From: UBA493 sp035655435
GTDB lineage: Archaea; Iainarchaeota; Iainarchaeia; Iainarchaeales; Iainarchaeaceae
Assembly: GCA_035655435.1 (NCBI GenBank)
Contig: DASRUN010000036.1
Coordinates: forward strand, 1 to 42,017
Direction: 5' to 3'
Length of the DNA stretch: 42,017 bases
The translations under genes and the position numbers were made by a program. Shown here piece after piece: positions 30,157 through 38,116 of the stretch (position 1 is the first letter of the stretch; each line of letters starts with the position of its first letter). Below the pieces are notes generated by a model that had not been told where the DNA came from, did no database searches, and saw only the letters and a program-made list of their open reading frames with translations.

Positions 30157-31252
30157 TGCATTTGAAATAACTCCAAACAATCCGATTGTTTTGGGGATTG
30201 TTCTCATAGCCATTGTTGGTGCAATTTTTTTGGTTGAATTAACAAAAAACAATTCTGCCGGAATTCCGCTTGAAACAATTGCTGTCGACAAAACCGGTTT
30301 GCAGGCTGCGCCGGATTTGCAGGGGATTACAGGTTATATTAACTCTGAGCCAGGTTTGAGTTTGAAAGATTTACGCGGAAAAGTTGTTTTGGTTGATTTC
30401 TGGACATATTCTTGCATCAATTGCATTAGAACTATTCCTTATTTGAATGATTGGCATGCAAAATATGCGAATGATGGTCTTGTAATAATTGGAGTCCACG
30501 CTCCGGAGTTTGAATTTGAAAAAGATCACGGCAATGTAAGAACGGCCGTGGAAAAATACGGAATCCAATATCCTGTTGTTCAAGATAATGATTTTACCAC
30601 TTGGCGCGCTTATGAGAATAGGTTTTGGCCTCACAAATTTTTGATTGATTCGGAAGGATATATTCGCTATGATCATATTGGAGAGGGTTCCTATGCCGAA
30701 ACCGAGGAAAAGATTGTGGAATTATTGAAAGAAAAGAATGCGAATGCAAAATTGGAGAATTCCTCAAACCCTATTGTTGATGATATGAATTTTGATGGCA
30801 TCGGAACGCCGGAAATTTATTTAGGGGCAGCATTTGCAAGAGCCCCTTTGGGGAATGATGAAGATTTTTCCCTTGACGCACCATTTGAATACACTCTTCC
30901 TGATACATTCACGGCCAATCTTCCTTATTTTGGAGGAACATGGCAGACATTTGATGATTATTCAAAATTATTTTCCGAATCCGGGGAAGTTGCATTGTAC
31001 TATAAGGCAAAGAATTTGAATATTGTTGCCGGCTCATTGCAAGGTTCATTGATAAAAGTTTTTTTGAATGGAAAACCGTTAACCGAGGAAAACGCCGGAG
31101 AAGATGCAATGCTTGTTGAAGGAGAATGGGTTACTCCAATAACCGATAGGAAACTTTACAATCTTGTTTCGGCAAAAGATTATGATCCAAAGAGCATTGT
31201 TTTTTTGGTTGAGGGAAAAGGTTTTGAATTGTACACTTTTACTTTCGGCTGA
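30134..31252 (+). CDS. DipZ-like membrane-anchored thioredoxin with C-terminal domain
   Basis: The 372-residue protein has an N-terminal membrane helix (about residues 16-36), then a thioredoxin-like domain with active site DFWTYSCINCIRTIPYLNDW and VIIGVHAPEFEFEKDHGNVRTAV, and a C-terminal beta-rich domain (about residues 245-372) with a GTWQTFDDYSKLF segment as in the C-terminus of actinobacterial DipZ. In DipZ the CcdA-like part is fused upstream; here it is a separate gene whose end overlaps this start by 23 bases, so the two are coupled. It probably receives electrons from the CcdA-like protein. Confidence 0.88.
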   Translation: MKQEKKNSAFEITPNNPIVLGIVLIAIVGAIFLVELTKNNSAGIPLETIAVDKTGLQAAPDLQGITGYINSEPGLSLKDLRGKVVLVDFWTYSCINCIRTIPYLNDWHAKYANDGLVIIGVHAPEFEFEKDHGNVRTAVEKYGIQYPVVQDNDFTTWRAYENRFWPHKFLIDSEGYIRYDHIGEGSYAETEEKIVELLKEKNANAKLENSSNPIVDDMNFDGIGTPEIYLGAAFARAPLGNDEDFSLDAPFEYTLPDTFTANLPYFGGTWQTFDDYSKLFSESGEVALYYKAKNLNIVAGSLQGSLIKVFLNGKPLTEENAGEDAMLVEGEWVTPITDRKLYNLVSAKDYDPKSIVFLVEGKGFELYTFTFG

Positions 31253-31253
31253 A

Positions 31254-32702
31254 TTAATTTTTTCCGGTTGAAATTTTTTGCAATCTGAATTTGCTCAATG
31301 CAATTTCCGGAGTTACAATGGTTTCTTCCTGTCCCCAGCTTTGCACCGGTTTTGGATTTTTCCCTATTCCAATAATGCTTTGCATGAAATTGTCAAAGCT
31401 ATCAAGAACTCTCATTGAATTTGGGGTTAGTGCGCATTTTATTTCGCCGTTTTCTATTATGTATGAATTTCCCCTTATTGTTGATGTAAAATCCGGGCTT
31501 GAATACCCATTCACGGGATAAGTATACCATAATCTTCCGACATAAATCCCGTTTTTTACTTCTTTGATAAGTTCTTCATCAGAATAATTCCCTTTTTTTA
31601 CAACAGTATTCGTACTATGTATTCCCGGCTCTCTTCCGTGGCTTCTATGTGAGCCACTTCTGAATCCATGTAATGGCGCATATTTTTCGTATTCCTTCTT
31701 TTTTTTGTAATAGTAATCATTATTCAAATATGTTTTGAGTTCTCCGTTTTCAACTAATTTAAGATTTTTTGCAGGATTTCCTTCATCATTGTACGCTCTA
31801 GATCCAATGAATCCTTCTTCATTTGGAAGATCGCTTACGCTAAATTCCGGAACACCTATTTTTTGGTTTATTCTCCCTACAAATGGACTTGCAAAGAATT
31901 CTATTGAATCAACTCCAAGTGAAAATCTTGAATAGAACAATTCTGCAACCGTGTTTTTGCTTAATACAACTCTATATTCTCCGCTTGGCATTTTTTCCGG
32001 TTTCTGCATTCTAAGAGCCATTTCCATTGAATCTTTTCCTGTTTTTTCGCAATCCAATTTTGAAAGATGTGTATTAGAATCAAAGGATGATCCTGCCGCG
32101 CCTTCTTTTGTTTCTATGTTGCTTGTAAGAGTTGCTAATGCATTTGTGTGCTGGTCGCTTGCCATTATTCCTTTTGAGCTTGCAACCGCCATTTTTGATG
32201 AAAGTAAATCCATTTCTCCCGTAATGTTAATTCCAGCATTTAACTTTTTTTTCGAAAAAGAATCAAGAGCTCCGTCTAATAGTTCGTATGCTTTTTGAAT
32301 TGCTTTTTCTTCATCAGTTTCAATAATTTTTTTGTCGTGATAATTAGAAAATTTTGCTTTTCCTCTTGCTTCCGGCAATGAGTGGAAATCCTTATCCATT
32401 ACTTTTGATTCAACTGCTTTTTCGAATGCTTCTTTGAATCCTTCTTTTGAAAAGCTTGAATCGCTTGACCCCATTCCATATTTTCCGTCTTTGAAAAGTA
32501 TTCTAACGCTCATTCCGAAATCTTCTTCGCTTTTTGGTTCTTCTAAACCATTGCTTGGAATCTGCGAGTGATAAACTATTCTGTAAACATTTAGATTGTT
32601 TGTTGAAACATATGCTTCTGCCTCTTTTACGTCTTTTTGCTTTTCCGCGTATTGGAGCAATTCTTTCGCAACTGTTTCAAGTTCTTTGAGGTTCATGTTC
32701 AT
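31254..32702 (-). CDS. tldE: TldE/PmbA metalloprotease partner subunit
   Basis: TldE and TldD form a heterodimeric protease known for microcin maturation and unfolded-peptide cleavage. The 482-residue protein has the family's beta-rich organisation, including VVLSKNTVAELF, the TYLNNDYYYKKK region and GLLL-like VNGYSSPDFTSTIRGNSYIIENGEI near the C-terminus. It lacks the HExxxH motif, which in this pair belongs to TldD. I place the start at ATG 32702, overlapping the tldD stop as ATGA; the frame runs 29 codons further upstream within tldD, which is unlikely to be used. Confidence 0.92.
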   Translation of the reverse strand: MNMNLKELETVAKELLQYAEKQKDVKEAEAYVSTNNLNVYRIVYHSQIPSNGLEEPKSEEDFGMSVRILFKDGKYGMGSSDSSFSKEGFKEAFEKAVESKVMDKDFHSLPEARGKAKFSNYHDKKIIETDEEKAIQKAYELLDGALDSFSKKKLNAGINITGEMDLLSSKMAVASSKGIMASDQHTNALATLTSNIETKEGAAGSSFDSNTHLSKLDCEKTGKDSMEMALRMQKPEKMPSGEYRVVLSKNTVAELFYSRFSLGVDSIEFFASPFVGRINQKIGVPEFSVSDLPNEEGFIGSRAYNDEGNPAKNLKLVENGELKTYLNNDYYYKKKKEYEKYAPLHGFRSGSHRSHGREPGIHSTNTVVKKGNYSDEELIKEVKNGIYVGRLWYTYPVNGYSSPDFTSTIRGNSYIIENGEIKCALTPNSMRVLDSFDNFMQSIIGIGKNPKPVQSWGQEETIVTPEIALSKFRLQKISTGKN

Positions 32703-34246
32703 CTTTTCCCTGTGATGTTTGCTTTTGCTCTTAAGTGCGGTCCGCCGTTTCCAAGGCGCATTGTTTGCATCGGAGTTCCTTTTCCGCAATTCGGAACATT
32801 AAATCTTTTCAAATCATTTGCCGCTTCTATTGTCATGAAGAATTCATGCGAATTAGCTTCAATTCCCGCATTTCTGTAAAGTTCCTTTATTTCCCCGTTT
32901 TCTATTCTGTAGCATTTCCAACAAGTAATGTTAAAATTCTGCCTTGATTCTCCTATGCTTGGAGTTTTTTCTCCTACAATATAATATCCTTTTTTTGTTT
33001 CCTCAAAGAGTTCTTCTTTTTTCCAATTTCCTTTTTCAAAGTAAACATTGCTCATCCTGATTATCGGCATTGATGCAGCGCCATTCGCTCTCATGTGTCC
33101 GTTTGGTTTTTCTCCAAAAATTTGTGCTGTCTCTCTTGAATTCATGAATTGTTTCAGGATTCCATTTTCGATGCATGTTGTTTTTTTTCCGCGAACCCCT
33201 TCATCATCAAATGCATAATTTCCGTAAGAACCATTTCCATCGTATTCCGGGTCTGCCACTATTGTCATTTCTTCGCTGCCGACTCTTTTCCCAAGTTCAT
33301 TATCCTCTGTATTCCTATACCACCACGCCCTTCCGGCCCAAGCGGTTTCTCTTTTCAAAGCCCTATCAGCTTCCAATGGATGCCCACAGACTTCATGGCT
33401 CAAAAGCGTGTTGAACCATTGGTCTGTTATTATTGTGGCGTCTTTTTCAAATTTTATTGCCGGCGCGTTTGAAAGTTCTACTGTTCCGTTTGCAATAAAG
33501 TGTGCAAATTCTTCAAGTGTTTTCCCGTGAGAATTATCTCCTTCAAGTGCTTCAAGCCCTTTTGCTTCTGCAATCCATTCATGGAATGTTTCCTGTGCCT
33601 TTCCCTTTGCCGCAATGTAAATAGCTGGCTGTGTTGTTGCGCGCGTCTGTTCTATAAGTGATCCTTCGCTGTTTGCAAATATTTTTCTTTCAAGCGATCC
33701 GAAAATTGTAATGTCGTTTGTTGCTATTCCCTTGATTTTTGAAATTTCTTTTGAGAGTTCTTCGCTTCTTTTCACGAACTCGCTTAAATCAGTGTCCAAT
33801 GGATTTTTTTTGTAGGGTTTTTTCCACTCAATTTTTTCCGACTTTACTTCCGCAAATTCTGTTGAGTAAATTCCTTTTATTCCTTTCTTGACTTCCCTTT
33901 CTTTTTCCCTTGAATTTGCTTTTGCTCTTTTTAATGCAAGTTCCAATAATTCTCTTGTTATTTTTTTTACATTTTCAAAATCTTTTGCGCCAAGGTTTTT
34001 TCCCGCAAATCCTCCGGCAACAACTTTTCCTGTAAAAACTCTAACTCCAATGTCAGCTCCATAATCTTTTCCCGCGCCTTTAGTGTTCCCATTTAGCGCT
34101 TCCGCGTATTGGCCGTTGGAAACCTCTAATCTGAGATCGGCTAATTTAACCTTGTTTTTGGAGGAAAATGCCTGTAATTCGTCAAAAACCGTTTGTTTTG
34201 CCTCTGAGGCCTTTTCTATCGGAACAAGCATTGCAATCAGATTCAT
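32699..34246 (-). CDS. tldD: TldD metalloprotease subunit
   Basis: The catalytic subunit of the TldD/TldE protease. The 515-residue protein has the zinc motif SHEVCGHPLEAD (HExxxH) at about residue 275, and the third ligand Cys is probably in VPNCGKGTP near the C-terminus, as in family structures. It is co-transcribed with tldE through a 4-base overlap. The start at 34246 has a TATA-like CTTAAATG close by; the spacing would fit an in-frame ATG five codons in (34231) just as well or better. No sign of damage. Confidence 0.92.
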   Translation of the reverse strand: MNLIAMLVPIEKASEAKQTVFDELQAFSSKNKVKLADLRLEVSNGQYAEALNGNTKGAGKDYGADIGVRVFTGKVVAGGFAGKNLGAKDFENVKKITRELLELALKRAKANSREKEREVKKGIKGIYSTEFAEVKSEKIEWKKPYKKNPLDTDLSEFVKRSEELSKEISKIKGIATNDITIFGSLERKIFANSEGSLIEQTRATTQPAIYIAAKGKAQETFHEWIAEAKGLEALEGDNSHGKTLEEFAHFIANGTVELSNAPAIKFEKDATIITDQWFNTLLSHEVCGHPLEADRALKRETAWAGRAWWYRNTEDNELGKRVGSEEMTIVADPEYDGNGSYGNYAFDDEGVRGKKTTCIENGILKQFMNSRETAQIFGEKPNGHMRANGAASMPIIRMSNVYFEKGNWKKEELFEETKKGYYIVGEKTPSIGESRQNFNITCWKCYRIENGEIKELYRNAGIEANSHEFFMTIEAANDLKRFNVPNCGKGTPMQTMRLGNGGPHLRAKANITGKR

Positions 34247-34347
34247 GATGTCCGATTACATTTAAGAGGGTTTCCCAGAATCCGTGTTTTTTCGTGTTTC
34301 CGACAAGCTTTTTATATTTCAGGATCTTTTTACTTAATAAGATTGCC

Positions 34348-34785
34348 ATGCGACACTTTGTTAGCAGAAACGGATCCACCTCAAACGGAAAACTACATTT
34401 TACTTCTCCAACTTATGCAGGAGAACCGCATAACCTTTATGTTGAACACAAAAAAAGGTTGGATTTTTTGCGAGATCATTATCCTCAGAAAATAGTTTCC
34501 AGTTTGCAGGGTTCCGCAAAAAAAATTTTCAACGTGAAACAGATCCTCTATGATGCAAGGGAAAAAATCGATGCGTCCGAGTTTGATGCTATTAATCACG
34601 AAATAGATAAGGGGCTAAGTGATATTGATTCGGTGGTTCATCATCTCCATGAAAATGTCACTACCCCCGAGAATAATAGGCACGAGCCGGATATTATTGA
34701 GGCAATGGTTTCAGATTTAAATATTGAATTAACTGGGTTGAGCAAAGAAGTGCTGCGCGCTCTGTCCAACCGAAAACTCAAATAA
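34348..34785 (+). CDS. Uncharacterised 145-residue protein
   Basis: A soluble, mostly helical protein starting MRHFVSRNGSTSNGKLHF. It contains KKIFNVKQILYDAREKIDASEF and a His-rich VVHHLHENV; no enzymatic motif stands out. I cannot name a family. A TATA-like TTTTTATATTT lies about 33-40 bases before ATG 34348, so translation starts there rather than at upstream non-ATG codons. It converges with the 59-residue gene (3 bases between stops). Confidence 0.7.
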   Translation: MRHFVSRNGSTSNGKLHFTSPTYAGEPHNLYVEHKKRLDFLRDHYPQKIVSSLQGSAKKIFNVKQILYDAREKIDASEFDAINHEIDKGLSDIDSVVHHLHENVTTPENNRHEPDIIEAMVSDLNIELTGLSKEVLRALSNRKLK

Positions 34786-34788
34786 TTT

Positions 34789-34968
34789 TCACTTTTTCTT
34801 CAATATCGGCAGTTTTGTCAGCGGGCTTTCAACAACCTTATATTCGGGCGGGAGTTCCTCTCCGTTCTTCACTTCTTTTGAAAAGAAATAAAGTTTTCTC
34901 CCGTTTTTTGCAATTGTTGAATTGAGAAAGTATTTCATTCCTTTACTGTTTTTGTGCTCGTAAACCAT
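34789..34968 (-). CDS. Small 59-residue protein divergent from the DHH phosphoesterase
   Basis: The frame starting at ATG 34968 reads MVYEHKNSKGMKYFLNSTIA and ends SPLTKLPILKKK. The pattern YFLNSTIAKNGRKLYFFSKE looks like two antiparallel strands, suggesting a small beta-rich fold. The longer open frame upstream (to 35205) overlaps the DHH gene and is a shadow. A TATA motif, GTATTTAAAT at 34991-35000, lies about 28 bases upstream and is shared with the divergent gene. I do not know its function, but position and composition favour a real gene. Confidence 0.65.
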   Translation of the reverse strand: MVYEHKNSKGMKYFLNSTIAKNGRKLYFFSKEVKNGEELPPEYKVVESPLTKLPILKKK

Positions 34969-34990
34969 GTGAAAACAAAGCCCGAAAGTT

Positions 34991-35000
34991 GTATTTAAAT
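34991..35000. promoter_or_regulatory. Shared TATA region for two divergent genes
   Basis: GTATTTAAAT lies about 28 bases before the minus-strand ATG (34968) and the same distance from the plus-strand ATG (35024). TTTAAA is self-complementary, so one box may serve both leaderless transcripts. Confidence 0.5.
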
Positions 35001-35023
35001 CTATTTCCGCTTTTTGTTTCGTT

Positions 35024-36100
35024 ATGGGAAAGAAAGCGGTTCTGGAAAAATTTGATTTGATTGTAAAAGGTTTTTCCAAAAAAGACAGGATTGCATTGGT
35101 GCACGATCTTGATGCTGACGGTGTTTCGAGCGGTGCAATAACTTTCAATGCAATAAAATTTTTGCGCGGAAAAGAGCCGGATTTGGTTGTTACCCAGCAG
35201 TACAAAACAGTAAGGCTTCTTCCAAAAACAATTCAACTTCTCAAGAAAAATAAAATAAACAAAATTGTGTGCGTTGATTTTGCATTTGATCAGCAACCTG
35301 AATCATTGAAAGAAACAGAATCCATTGTGGATCAAATTTTGGTTCTTGACCATCACAAGGATTACAAGTACGCTGCAAACAAGAAAACTTTTATTCTAAA
35401 GGCCAATTACATTAAGGAAGTTGATCCAAGTAAGTATCCGACCTCAAAACTTGTTTTTGACCTCTTTTCGAGGCATGTGAATTTGGAAAAATTTTCCTGG
35501 GTTGCAAGTGTTGGCTTGATTGGAGATAACCAGCTCAAGGAGTGGGAACCGTTTGTTCAGGGTTCGGTTGCCGATCATAATACTTCATTGGAGGAAATTT
35601 ATACAGTAACAAATATTATTTCAGCAATTGAGGTTCTTGTCCCAGAAAAATTGAATGATCTTTTGTATTTTATTGCAAATTCATCCAAACCAAAAGATGT
35701 TATAAAATCAAAGTTTGCAAAATATTCTAAAACACTTGATGCTCAGGTTTCGAAAATATTGGAAAAATTTGAAAAGAAAAAAGAGGTTTTCGAAAAGCAG
35801 CAATTAGTGTGGTTTGAATTTGAAGCAGATTCCAACATCAAATCCGCTGTCATAAACAAAGTGAGCAATGAATTGTATCCGAATAAAACAATTATTTTTA
35901 TTCAGGATAAAAATGATGGTTTTGTTTCCTTTTCCGCGAGAAGACAGGATTTCAAGGTTAAAACCAATGATCTGCTTGAAAAGTGCGTGAAAGGATTTGA
36001 GAATGCCGGCGCCGGAGGGCACATTCCGGCTGCTGCGGGAAGAATAATGAAAAAAGATCTTGCGGAATTTAAGAAAAGGGTTTTGAAAGAATTATCCTGA
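35024..36100 (+). CDS. DHH-family phosphoesterase (RecJ/NrnA-like)
   Basis: DHH enzymes hydrolyse phosphodiester bonds in single-stranded nucleic acids or small dinucleotides with a two-metal site. The 358-residue protein has VHDLDADGVSSGA, the DFAFDQ region, VLDHHKD (DHH motif), and a C-terminal DHHA1 domain with ENAGAGGHIPAAAGRI (GGH motif). Length and layout resemble archaeal RecJ-like or oligoribonuclease/pAp phosphatase proteins; substrate cannot be decided from sequence. It is monocistronic with a shared TATA region. Confidence 0.9.
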   Translation: MGKKAVLEKFDLIVKGFSKKDRIALVHDLDADGVSSGAITFNAIKFLRGKEPDLVVTQQYKTVRLLPKTIQLLKKNKINKIVCVDFAFDQQPESLKETESIVDQILVLDHHKDYKYAANKKTFILKANYIKEVDPSKYPTSKLVFDLFSRHVNLEKFSWVASVGLIGDNQLKEWEPFVQGSVADHNTSLEEIYTVTNIISAIEVLVPEKLNDLLYFIANSSKPKDVIKSKFAKYSKTLDAQVSKILEKFEKKKEVFEKQQLVWFEFEADSNIKSAVINKVSNELYPNKTIIFIQDKNDGFVSFSARRQDFKVKTNDLLEKCVKGFENAGAGGHIPAAAGRIMKKDLAEFKKRVLKELS

Positions 36101-36220
36101 AAGTAATTTTCATTATTTTTCAGTTTTTAAATTTGCCCAAAATTTGAGGCAATTAGCTTTGTGCCTAATAATTTCAAGTGTTTTAAAGTGCGATTTTTGT
36201 AATTTTTCTAGGTGATGTCA

Positions 36221-36616
36221 ATGAACAAGTTGCATGCATTTGCGTTTGTACTCTTGATATCTCTATCTTCCTTAAGTGCGGCCAGTGAGGACAACGTACC
36301 CTATGTAGATATTGCTAATCCTGTTGATGGTTCAACGGTTAGTAATATTGTCGCAATAAAGTTTAATGCTGTGGGAAAGGCTCTGAAAAATCCTTTTCTT
36401 GCAATAGAGGGTTCGTCTGTCGGACAGGAATTTCCGGTTAAAAACTGTACAACATCGGTTGAAGACGGCTCAAATATTCAATATATGAGTTGTTCTTACG
36501 ATTGGAATTCAAAAGGTTTTGAAGGCCAAAAAATAAGGATATCAGCTTCGGTTGATTCATCCTCGGGAACTGTTAGAGATTCAGTAGGGGTACTTGTTTC
36601 TGGTAAACGCATTTAG
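36221..36616 (+). CDS. Small secreted Ig-like protein
   Basis: A 131-residue protein with signal peptide (MNKLHAFAFVLLISLSSLSAAS), then one beta-sandwich domain starting VPYVDIANPVDGSTVSNIVAI, the usual opening of Big/Ig-like surface domains. Two Cys residues (in VKNCTTS and YMSCSY) may form a disulfide. Start ATG 36221 is chosen because GGTGA sits 5 bases upstream; an ATG two codons earlier and a GTG are alternatives. No anchor is visible, so it is either released or held by other proteins. Confidence 0.75.
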   Translation: MNKLHAFAFVLLISLSSLSAASEDNVPYVDIANPVDGSTVSNIVAIKFNAVGKALKNPFLAIEGSSVGQEFPVKNCTTSVEDGSNIQYMSCSYDWNSKGFEGQKIRISASVDSSSGTVRDSVGVLVSGKRI

Positions 36617-36631
36617 GGAAATCAAAGAAAT

Positions 36632-37363
36632 TCAAATTAAGTCCTTCACTTTCCCCATTGGATAAATCTTGTCTTCGACTGCGAAAACCTCAAACTTTTC
36701 TATGTTTGTTAGCAGCGGGCTGAGTAATTTTCCATGCAAAACATCTGTTCCCATTGAAACAAAGTTGAATGAAGGCAGTACTATCAATTCTTTTTTCTTG
36801 TAAGTCCCGCGCAAAAAGCACTTGTATTTTTCCCTTTTCACTCCATCAGTTATCACAACCGCGGGATGTTCATGCCCTATTATTATTGTTTTAATTCCTT
36901 TCAATAATTCCTTCGCCGGCTCTTTGTGTCCATGGATAAAAAGAATTTTTTCCTTTTCCGCAACATAAAAATCAACAACTTTTATTTTTTTCAATTCCGC
37001 AATCGGATTTACAATCGTATCATGGTTTCCTTTCACAATAATTACTTCATTGCACTTTCCCCCAATAAATGCAAGCAGTTTGAGCACTTCTCTCCATTCT
37101 TGTTCAGAAATGTTTCCGAATTCGTGTTTCAAATCTCCATTGATTATAATTTTTTCAGGTTTCACTTTTTTTAAAATTTCATTTAGGTGCTTAAGAATTT
37201 CATCGTAATTCACTCGCGGCATGAAAACCCCTTGCTTGTTCAAATGCTCCTCATAACCCAATTGTAAATCGGTTATTGCAAGGATTTTGCTTTTAGGGAG
37301 CCAAAGTGCAAGATCAATCATTTCGAAATTTTTTGCGATTTTCGTGTTTTTCTTGGGCTCCAT
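36632..37363 (-). CDS. Calcineurin-like metallophosphoesterase (PdeM/COG1407-like)
   Basis: The 243-residue protein shows the metal motifs of the fold in order: ITDLQLG (D-x-Q variant), IINGDLKHEFG, VKGNHD, FIHGHKE and IGHEHPAV. This is the single-domain type often encoded next to Lhr-family helicases; in bacteria such a gene (pdeM) belongs to a ligase/helicase DNA-repair cluster. Here an Lhr-like helicase lies 0.75 kb away on the same strand, with an opposite-strand gene between them. A TATA-like TTTAAGAG is centred about 28 bases before the ATG. Confidence 0.88.
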   Translation of the reverse strand: MEPKKNTKIAKNFEMIDLALWLPKSKILAITDLQLGYEEHLNKQGVFMPRVNYDEILKHLNEILKKVKPEKIIINGDLKHEFGNISEQEWREVLKLLAFIGGKCNEVIIVKGNHDTIVNPIAELKKIKVVDFYVAEKEKILFIHGHKEPAKELLKGIKTIIIGHEHPAVVITDGVKREKYKCFLRGTYKKKELIVLPSFNFVSMGTDVLHGKLLSPLLTNIEKFEVFAVEDKIYPMGKVKDLI

Positions 37364-37405
37364 GTTATAGTTAGTAATTAAATACTCTTAAATTCTCTGA
37401 TTATT

Positions 37406-38116
37406 ATGCCCTTGCGACATTTTGAAAGAACTCATGAAAGTTTGGCACGCCTTTCCGGAAGTCAATTTCCAAAAGGGAAAAAACAAAGAGCATTTGCCAA
37501 TCTTTTGATGGAAAATAATCACGCTATTGAATGGAATACTTATTTGGGTTTTTACGGAGGGTTAGTTGACTCTGCTTTGCATGGTTTGCATTATTTTTTT
37601 GAGCACGGAATCAAGTTTACTCTCCTTAATGTTCCGGAAAATATCCATGCGAGACTTGTTCAAATGGATCCCCATCTTCGTGAACCAAAAAAGCTGGTTG
37701 CACCAAGATTTCAAGTGGATCGGGAAGAGTACTTAAGGCGTCTTAACGCCCGTATAAAAAGTAGAGATGTGAGAAATGCCGCTTATATAAAACAAAACCG
37801 TCTTGCCGCAAAAGAAAATTGGCCTATTGTTGAAGCCTCTGAACCCCGTAAACCGAAAGCCAGATCTATACAACCAAAACCAAGGCCGATAACGAAGGCA
37901 CGCACTAAAACAGCCAAACCAACGGAGACAATTCAACCGAAACCGGAAATTGAAGAAACACAAGTAGAACAGCCGCGTATTCAACAAAAGCCAGAGCCTA
38001 AAAAAGAAAAACCGCCGCAAACACCGAAAGCTATTGTAAATCCTGAACCAGAAGTTAAATCTCCCAAACCGCAATCGCCAACAAACAAATATTCAAAACC
38101 CGGTGACAAATTCTAA
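37406..38116 (+). CDS. Protein with Pro/Lys/Glu-rich C-terminal tail
   Basis: The first about 130 residues (MPLRHFERTHESLARLSGS...) form a compact, probably helical domain; the last about 100 (from PRKPKARSIQPKPRP) are a low-complexity tail rich in Pro, Lys, Glu and Gln, with repeated PKP, EPK and QPK units, likely disordered. No family is recognised. It lies between the phosphoesterase and the helicase, on the opposite strand to both, and its stop abuts the helicase stop exactly. A TATA-like TTAAATAC is centred 26 bases upstream, so it is probably leaderless. Confidence 0.75.
   Translation: MPLRHFERTHESLARLSGSQFPKGKKQRAFANLLMENNHAIEWNTYLGFYGGLVDSALHGLHYFFEHGIKFTLLNVPENIHARLVQMDPHLREPKKLVAPRFQVDREEYLRRLNARIKSRDVRNAAYIKQNRLAAKENWPIVEASEPRKPKARSIQPKPRPITKARTKTAKPTETIQPKPEIEETQVEQPRIQQKPEPKKEKPPQTPKAIVNPEPEVKSPKPQSPTNKYSKPGDKF

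Noticed and set aside
34969..35205. Longer version of the 59-residue gene (138 residues)
   Set aside because: The extra N-terminal part lies antisense to the DHH gene and has no protein-like character; the TATA position supports the short form.
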